Source of the DNA: Niveispirillum fermenti
GTDB lineage: Bacteria; Pseudomonadota; Alphaproteobacteria; Azospirillales; Azospirillaceae
Direction of reading: 5' to 3'
Assembly (NCBI RefSeq): GCF_048066175.1
Contig: NZ_JBLTXA010000008.1
Span: 186,001 to 250,000 of the forward strand
Length of the DNA stretch: 64,000 bases
Part shown: one piece after another, positions 59,858 to 64,000 of the stretch
Layout: each line of letters opens with the position of its first letter
How positions within the stretch are numbered: the first letter of the stretch is position 1
Program-made: the position numbers and the translations under genes
The notes under the pieces: generated by a model
Databases searched by the model: none
What the model was told of the DNA's origin: nothing
The model's input: only the letters and a program-made list of their open reading frames with translations

Positions 59858-60813
59858 TCCTGGTCGTCGACGATATGGAGGAGGTCCGCGAGCTGACCGC
59901 GGCGCAACTGGGCGCCTTCGGCTACGGCCCCATCGTCAAGGCGGGCAGCGCGGAGGAGGCGCTGGCCCTGCTGGAGGCCGAGCGCACCGACGGGGCGGAA
60001 TCCCCGGTCGAGCTTGTGCTGATGGATATCATGCTGCCGGGCCTGGACGGGATCAGCGCCATATGCCTGATCAAGGAGAATCCGCGTCTGGCCGACATCC
60101 CCGTCATCACCATCTCCACGCTGGAGGATGAGGAGACGCTGAACGACGCCTTCATCGCCGGTGCCCTGGACTATCTGGTCAAGCCGGTGTCGGCCGTGGC
60201 GCTGCGTGCCCGCGTGCAGTCTGCGCTCCGGCTGCGGACCGAGGCGCGGCGCCGCCGCGCGCGGGAGGGCGAGCTGGCCGAGATGGTGGCCGACCGCCGT
60301 CATCGCCGCCCGGCCCGGCATGGGGACGAGGTCGGGCCCGGCTGGCCGGGGCTGTCGCAATATGTGCAGTTGCTGGCGCAAAGGGCCCGCCACCGCCATC
60401 CCGGCCCCGTGCTGCTGGCCGCCATCGATGATTACGGCCGGCTGGAGGAGCTCGACGGCGCCGATCCGGCAGCCGAGCTGACCCGCCGCATCATCGAACT
60501 GGCGGCGGCGCTGCCGGGCCGGATCGGCGACATCCTGATCATGGCCGGCGACGGGCGGCTGGCCATCCTGTTCGACAGCGACGATATGCGCACCGCCCAG
60601 GAAACGGCCCATAGGCTGACCGATCTGGTGGGGCGGGCCCGTATCCCGCATCCGCGATCCAATGCCGGCCCGCATATCAGCCTGTCCATCGGCCTGGGGC
60701 AGGGCGTGGATGCGGGTGCGCAGGCCAGCCGCGCCCTGGACATGGCCCGTGCCGAAGGCGGTGCCCGCATCGTCGACGGCACCAGGATGCGCGCGGGGGA
60801 GGAGACACCATGA
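59854..60813 (+). CDS. Response regulator with degenerate GGDEF-like output domain (paralogue 2)
   Basis: A 319-residue protein. The receiver domain (1-120) has VVDDMEEVRE, phospho-acceptor Asp58 in LMDIMLPG, STLEDEETL and the lysine in YLVKPVSAV. An arginine-rich linker (about 125-150) leads to a GGDEF-like domain in which AGDGRLAILFDSDD stands at the active-site hairpin; the late SLSIGLGQGV and ALDMARAEGGARI match the GGDEF C-terminal half. Cyclase activity is not expected; it may bind partner proteins or nucleotide. Layout and Asp position equal the 50514 protein. It overlaps both neighbours by ATGA. Confidence 0.8.
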   Translation: MILVVDDMEEVRELTAAQLGAFGYGPIVKAGSAEEALALLEAERTDGAESPVELVLMDIMLPGLDGISAICLIKENPRLADIPVITISTLEDEETLNDAFIAGALDYLVKPVSAVALRARVQSALRLRTEARRRRAREGELAEMVADRRHRRPARHGDEVGPGWPGLSQYVQLLAQRARHRHPGPVLLAAIDDYGRLEELDGADPAAELTRRIIELAAALPGRIGDILIMAGDGRLAILFDSDDMRTAQETAHRLTDLVGRARIPHPRSNAGPHISLSIGLGQGVDAGAQASRALDMARAEGGARIVDGTRMRAGEETP

Positions 60814-61607
60814 GGCGCCATGTGTTCACCGCCGGCCTGCTGCTGTCACTGGCCCTGATGCCCGCCGCCGCCCTGGCCGGGGCCTGGCCGCAGGCGCCGG
60901 GCACGGTGGAGGTGATCGCCGGTTCCGCCTATTCGGTGTCCGACAGCGGTTTCGATGGTCGGGAGGGCGGCGCTTCGCCCAAATACCGCAAGCTTGAGGT
61001 GGCACCCCTCATTTCCTGGGGCTGGCGGCCCGATACGATACTCAGCCTGCAACCCGCCTGGCAATGGGTGAAGGCCGACCGGCCCGGTGGCGGGGCGGAC
61101 AGCGGAGCGGGGCTGGCCGATGCGGAGATCGCCCTTCGCCAGGTGGTCTGGCGCGGCGATGGCGATGTCTTCTCCGTCCAGCCGTTGCTGCGGGTGCCGC
61201 TGGGCTATGACAATGACGACCAGCCGCCGCTGGGATCTGGCAAGGTGGATGCCGAACTGCGCGGCCTTTACGGATACGGATTCGATGGCGGGTTTCTGGA
61301 TGCGCAGTTCGGCTGGCGCCAGCGGGGCGGTCCGGCCGCCGATGAACTGCGGTTGGACCTGACACTGGGCTGGCGGCCCGATGCCGACTGGCTGTTGCTC
61401 GCGCAATCCTTCAATGCCGTCAGCATCGGCGCGCCGGGGGCCGGTTACGGCGATGTCCGCCGCTACAAGATGCAATTGTCGGCCGTGCGCCGGCTGACTG
61501 ACGATCTGGGCCTGCAGGTCGGCCTGTCAAAGGCGATCGGCGGTGAAAATGCCGGGGGCGAGCGCATGGCTTTGCTGGCATTATGGTGGCAGTTCGACAG
61601 CCGGTAG
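60810..61607 (+). CDS. Putative outer-membrane beta-barrel protein of the exopolysaccharide operon
   Basis: A 265-residue exported protein. The signal peptide ends PAAALAGAWP. The rest is a regular series of amphipathic beta strands joined by short charged turns (KYRKLEVAPLISWGWRP, AEIALRQVVWRG, GFLDAQFGWRQRG, DLTLGWRPDADWLLLAQSF), ending ALLALWWQF-DSR. This pattern fits a 12- to 16-strand outer-membrane barrel. As the fifth gene after the BcsB-like gene it is a candidate exit channel in place of BcsC or NfrA, although the TPR domain of those proteins is absent. No specific family recognised. Confidence 0.7.
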   Translation: MRRHVFTAGLLLSLALMPAAALAGAWPQAPGTVEVIAGSAYSVSDSGFDGREGGASPKYRKLEVAPLISWGWRPDTILSLQPAWQWVKADRPGGGADSGAGLADAEIALRQVVWRGDGDVFSVQPLLRVPLGYDNDDQPPLGSGKVDAELRGLYGYGFDGGFLDAQFGWRQRGGPAADELRLDLTLGWRPDADWLLLAQSFNAVSIGAPGAGYGDVRRYKMQLSAVRRLTDDLGLQVGLSKAIGGENAGGERMALLALWWQFDSR

Positions 61608-61623
61608 CAGAAAGGCGCTGGGC

Positions 61624-63300
61624 ATGGCATTCCGGTCCACCGGCTATCGCCTGCTGACACTGAGGAACGTGATCGGCCTGACCATCGGGCTGATCTGCCT
61701 TGTCCTGACCCTGATCCGTGGCGTGCTGGTCGGGCGCGATGCCGAACAGCTTTTGCGGATGGAGGTGGGTCTGTCCCTGGCCGGGGTGGCAGAGAATGTC
61801 TCTGACAAGCTGAACGGCGATATGCAGGCCCGGGCCGACCAGGCGCAGGTCCTGTCGCGTCTTGACGATCTGGCCGATCCCGGTCGGGCACAGCGGCTGA
61901 TCGACACGCTGATCACCTATGACCGCACGCTGGCCTGGGCCGGTGTCACCGACGCCGCGGGAAAGGTGATTGCCGGGGCCCGCGGCATCCTGGTGGGCCA
62001 GAACCTGTCCGAACGGCCCGTCTACCGCAATGGCATACACGGGCTGTTCCTGGGCGACGTGCATGAGGCCGTTCTGCTGGCCAAGCTGCTGCCCAACCCG
62101 ACGGGGGAGCCGATGCGCTTCGTCGACGTGGCCGTGCCGGTGAAGGACCCGCAGGACCGGGTCCAGGGCGTGCTGGCCCTGCATTACAGCTGGTCGTGGG
62201 CCCAGCATGTGATCCGCCATTCCCTGTCGCCCATCCGCAGCCGCGAGGCGCTGGATGTGATCATGGTATCCAGCCAGGGCCATGTCTTGCTGGGGCCGGA
62301 TGGGTTGATCGGCCAGCGCCTGTCGCTGCTCAGCCTGGTCGATGCCATCGACGGCAAGGTCGGCTGGCGGCTGGAAACCTGGCCCGATGGCCAAAGCTAC
62401 GTGACCGGTTATGCCAGCGGCACGCGACAGCAGGTCATCGGCGGGCTGGGATGGACCGTGCTGGTGCGCCAGCCGGTGGAGATCGCCTATCGCCCCGCCG
62501 CTGCCATGCGCTGGAAGGTCCTGTGGTCCGGCCTGCTGCTGGCCGGGCTGTTCGGCGGGTTCGGCTGGCTGGCGGCCCATTTCATCACCAGCCCCATCCG
62601 GGCCATCGCCGTGGCCGCACGGCGGATCAGCAAGGGTGTGCCCGATGCCACCATCCCCGAGGTGGGCGGCGCACGTGAAATCCACATGCTGTCGCGCGTG
62701 CTGCGGGAACTGGTATCCGGCCTGCGGGCCTCCAGCCGCGCGCTGGTGGCCACCAACGCCGCGTTGGAGCGCGCGGAGAACATCGCCTATCACGACCGGC
62801 TGACGGCCCTGCCCAACCGGCATTTCTTCGAGCAATATCTGGACATCGCCTTGTCGCGGGCCCAGCGGCAGGGCGATATGGCGGCCCTGCTCTATCTTGA
62901 CCTGGACGGGTTCAAGCCCGTGAACGACCGGTACGGCCATGATGCGGGGGACGAGGTGCTTCGCCAGATCGGCCAGCGCCTGGCCGAAAGCCTGCGGCCG
63001 GAGGATGTGGCGGCCCGTATCGGCGGGGACGAGTTCGCCTGCATCCTTGTCCTGCCCCGCGAGGAGGAGGACAGGGTCATGGAGGTGGCCCAGCGTCTGG
63101 TCGCTGCCATCAATGAACCGATCGACATCCTGGAAGGGCAGGTCCGGGTGGGGACCAGCATCGGTGTCGCGCTGTGGCCCGATCATGGACAAACCATGGC
63201 CGAGGTGCTGAAGCGCGCCGACGGGGCCATGTACCGGGCCAAGCAGCAGGGCAGGAATCGCGTGGCCTTCCACCTGCCCCCGCTTGTGGTGCCCGGCTGA
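61624..63300 (+). CDS. Membrane-bound diguanylate cyclase (dCACHE-HAMP-GGDEF)
   Basis: A 558-residue inner-membrane enzyme that makes c-di-GMP from two GTP. A first transmembrane helix (about 15-35) and a second (about 300-322) bracket a periplasmic CACHE-like sensor (TYDRTLAWAGVTDAAGKVI, LHYSWSWAQHVIRH), as in DgcJ-type cyclases. A HAMP-like linker (ITSPIRAIAVAARRIS) leads to the GGDEF domain, with YHDRLTALPNRHFFEQYL, ARIGGDEFACI (about residue 467) and VGTSIGVALWPDHG. The inhibitory I-site RPED lies exactly five residues before GGDEF, so product inhibition is expected. It is 16 bp after the barrel gene and is the likely local c-di-GMP source. Confidence 0.95.
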   Translation: MAFRSTGYRLLTLRNVIGLTIGLICLVLTLIRGVLVGRDAEQLLRMEVGLSLAGVAENVSDKLNGDMQARADQAQVLSRLDDLADPGRAQRLIDTLITYDRTLAWAGVTDAAGKVIAGARGILVGQNLSERPVYRNGIHGLFLGDVHEAVLLAKLLPNPTGEPMRFVDVAVPVKDPQDRVQGVLALHYSWSWAQHVIRHSLSPIRSREALDVIMVSSQGHVLLGPDGLIGQRLSLLSLVDAIDGKVGWRLETWPDGQSYVTGYASGTRQQVIGGLGWTVLVRQPVEIAYRPAAAMRWKVLWSGLLLAGLFGGFGWLAAHFITSPIRAIAVAARRISKGVPDATIPEVGGAREIHMLSRVLRELVSGLRASSRALVATNAALERAENIAYHDRLTALPNRHFFEQYLDIALSRAQRQGDMAALLYLDLDGFKPVNDRYGHDAGDEVLRQIGQRLAESLRPEDVAARIGGDEFACILVLPREEEDRVMEVAQRLVAAINEPIDILEGQVRVGTSIGVALWPDHGQTMAEVLKRADGAMYRAKQQGRNRVAFHLPPLVVPG

Positions 63301-63416
63301 ACAGGCCGGAATGTCTCCCGGAACCGGCCGGCGGCATGGACAGCAACGCCCCTGATCGGGAATGATCGGGGCCTTTGCGCCGTCCGGGTCCCCGGCCGCC
63401 GGTAGAAGGGCTTGCC

Positions 63417-64000
63417 ATGACGATCGAACTTTCCCTGGTCCTCTGCCTTCTGGCCGTGGCCGTCATCCTGTTCGCGCGCGGCCGCCCGCCCATGGATGCC
63501 GTGGCCCTGATCGTCATCGCGGCCCTGCCTTTGACGGGGGTGATCACGGTGCCCGAGGCGCTGGCCGGCTTCGCCGATCCCAATGTCATCCTGATCGCGG
63601 CCCTGTTCGTCATCGGCGATGCGCTGGTGCGGACCGGCATCGCCCAATGGCTGGGCGACCGGCTGGCGGCGGGGGCCGGGTCCAGCGAGGCACGGCTGAT
63701 CATCTTTCTGATGCTGGCGGCGGCGGGTTTGGGTTCCTTCATGAGTTCCACGGGTGTTGTGGCCATCTTCATCCCCATCGTGCTGCGCATCGCGCGCACG
63801 GCGAACCTGCCGCCCGGACGGCTGATGATGCCGCTGTCCACAGCCGCCCTGATCAGCGGCATGATGACCCTGGTGGCCACGGCGCCCAACATGGTGATCA
63901 GTTCCGAACTGGTGCGCCGCGGCTATGAGGGTTTCGGCTTCTTCGCCTTCACACCTTTCGGCCTGCCCATCCTGATGCTGGCCATCCTTTACATGCTGGC
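63417..64000 (+). CDS. SLC13/DASS-type permease, 3' partial
   Basis: The first about 194 residues of a membrane carrier cut by the window end. It starts LSLVLCLLAVAVILFARGRPPMDAVALI and has FADPNVILIAALFVIGDALVRTG followed by the helix-loop MSSTGVVAIFIPIVLRIA and MMPLSTAALISGMMTLVATAPNM (given in parts; the SNT/ST-TGV region is the ion-binding repeat). This is the pattern of the SLC13/CitMHS/YfbS group with TrkA-C insertions, transporting Na+ with carboxylates or sulfate. It is on the same strand as the cyclase but 116 bp away, so probably a separate unit. Confidence 0.85.
   Translation, partial: MTIELSLVLCLLAVAVILFARGRPPMDAVALIVIAALPLTGVITVPEALAGFADPNVILIAALFVIGDALVRTGIAQWLGDRLAAGAGSSEARLIIFLMLAAAGLGSFMSSTGVVAIFIPIVLRIARTANLPPGRLMMPLSTAALISGMMTLVATAPNMVISSELVRRGYEGFGFFAFTPFGLPILMLAILYML

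Overview
This is a 64 kb chromosomal window from a high-GC Gram-negative bacterium, most likely an alphaproteobacterium of the Rhodospirillales/Azospirillales (Azospirillum, Niveispirillum or Nitrospirillum type). The inference rests on the hisZ-purA pair, the thrS-infC pair with a non-AUG infC start, the abundance of outer-membrane receptors and periplasmic binding proteins, and codon use strongly biased to G/C in third positions. No phage, transposase or CRISPR array was seen. The window is cut at both ends, inside a short-chain dehydrogenase on the left and an SLC13-type permease on the right.

Region 1 (1-18300) is catabolic and uptake DNA. It holds an SDR, an IclR regulator, an AAHS-type MFS carrier, a carboxymuconolactone-decarboxylase-like protein and a large MalT-like regulator. 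The regulator is divergent from a tight four-gene operon (HyuA-like ATPase, DUF917/S-Me-THD protein, NCS1 permease, amidase) that looks like a hydantoin or thiohydantoin pathway. A secreted esterase, a lipoprotein amidohydrolase, a TonB-dependent receptor and an HSL-type esterase follow. Region 2 (18300-20190) is a wrecked type I secretion cluster: broken HlyD and ABC-exporter genes around an AT-rich insert and a palindromic repeat. Region 3 (20340-32720) has housekeeping genes (hydroxyacid dehydrogenase, hisZ, purA, proC), a methyltransferase, an orphan binding protein, a PepSY membrane protein, a MocR regulator divergent from a PaiB-like protein, and a CoA-transferase. Region 4 (32740-42230) has three tandem OppA-like binding proteins without a permease, an AtuA/DUF4387 pair controlled by a divergent MarR protein, a catB-type acetyltransferase and tRNA-Ser(GGA). 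Region 5 (42280-50390) has yggS, a porin, thrS, infC, a GST, argB and a small kinase.

Region 6 (50510-63300) is the most interesting protein-coding locus. It looks like a c-di-GMP-linked exopolysaccharide system: a BcsB-like periplasmic subunit, a family 2 glycosyltransferase with an N-terminal MshEN-like domain, a polytopic membrane protein, an outer-membrane barrel, a membrane diguanylate cyclase with an intact GGDEF and I-site, a divergent glycosidase, and two paralogous receiver proteins whose second domain is a degenerate GGDEF. Four of these genes are joined by ATGA overlaps. The combination recalls E. coli NfrB/NfrA with DgcJ and also cellulose synthase, but matches neither.

A second unusual feature is a family of at least eight intergenic elements (about 75-160 bp) between 19286 and 48089. 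Each starts with ATAC and ends with GTAT or similar, and contains two to four hairpins. Stem sequences differ between copies, but many changes are compensated on the opposite arm, so base pairing appears to be conserved. Several copies lie at gene 3' ends and two supply or complete the stop codon.
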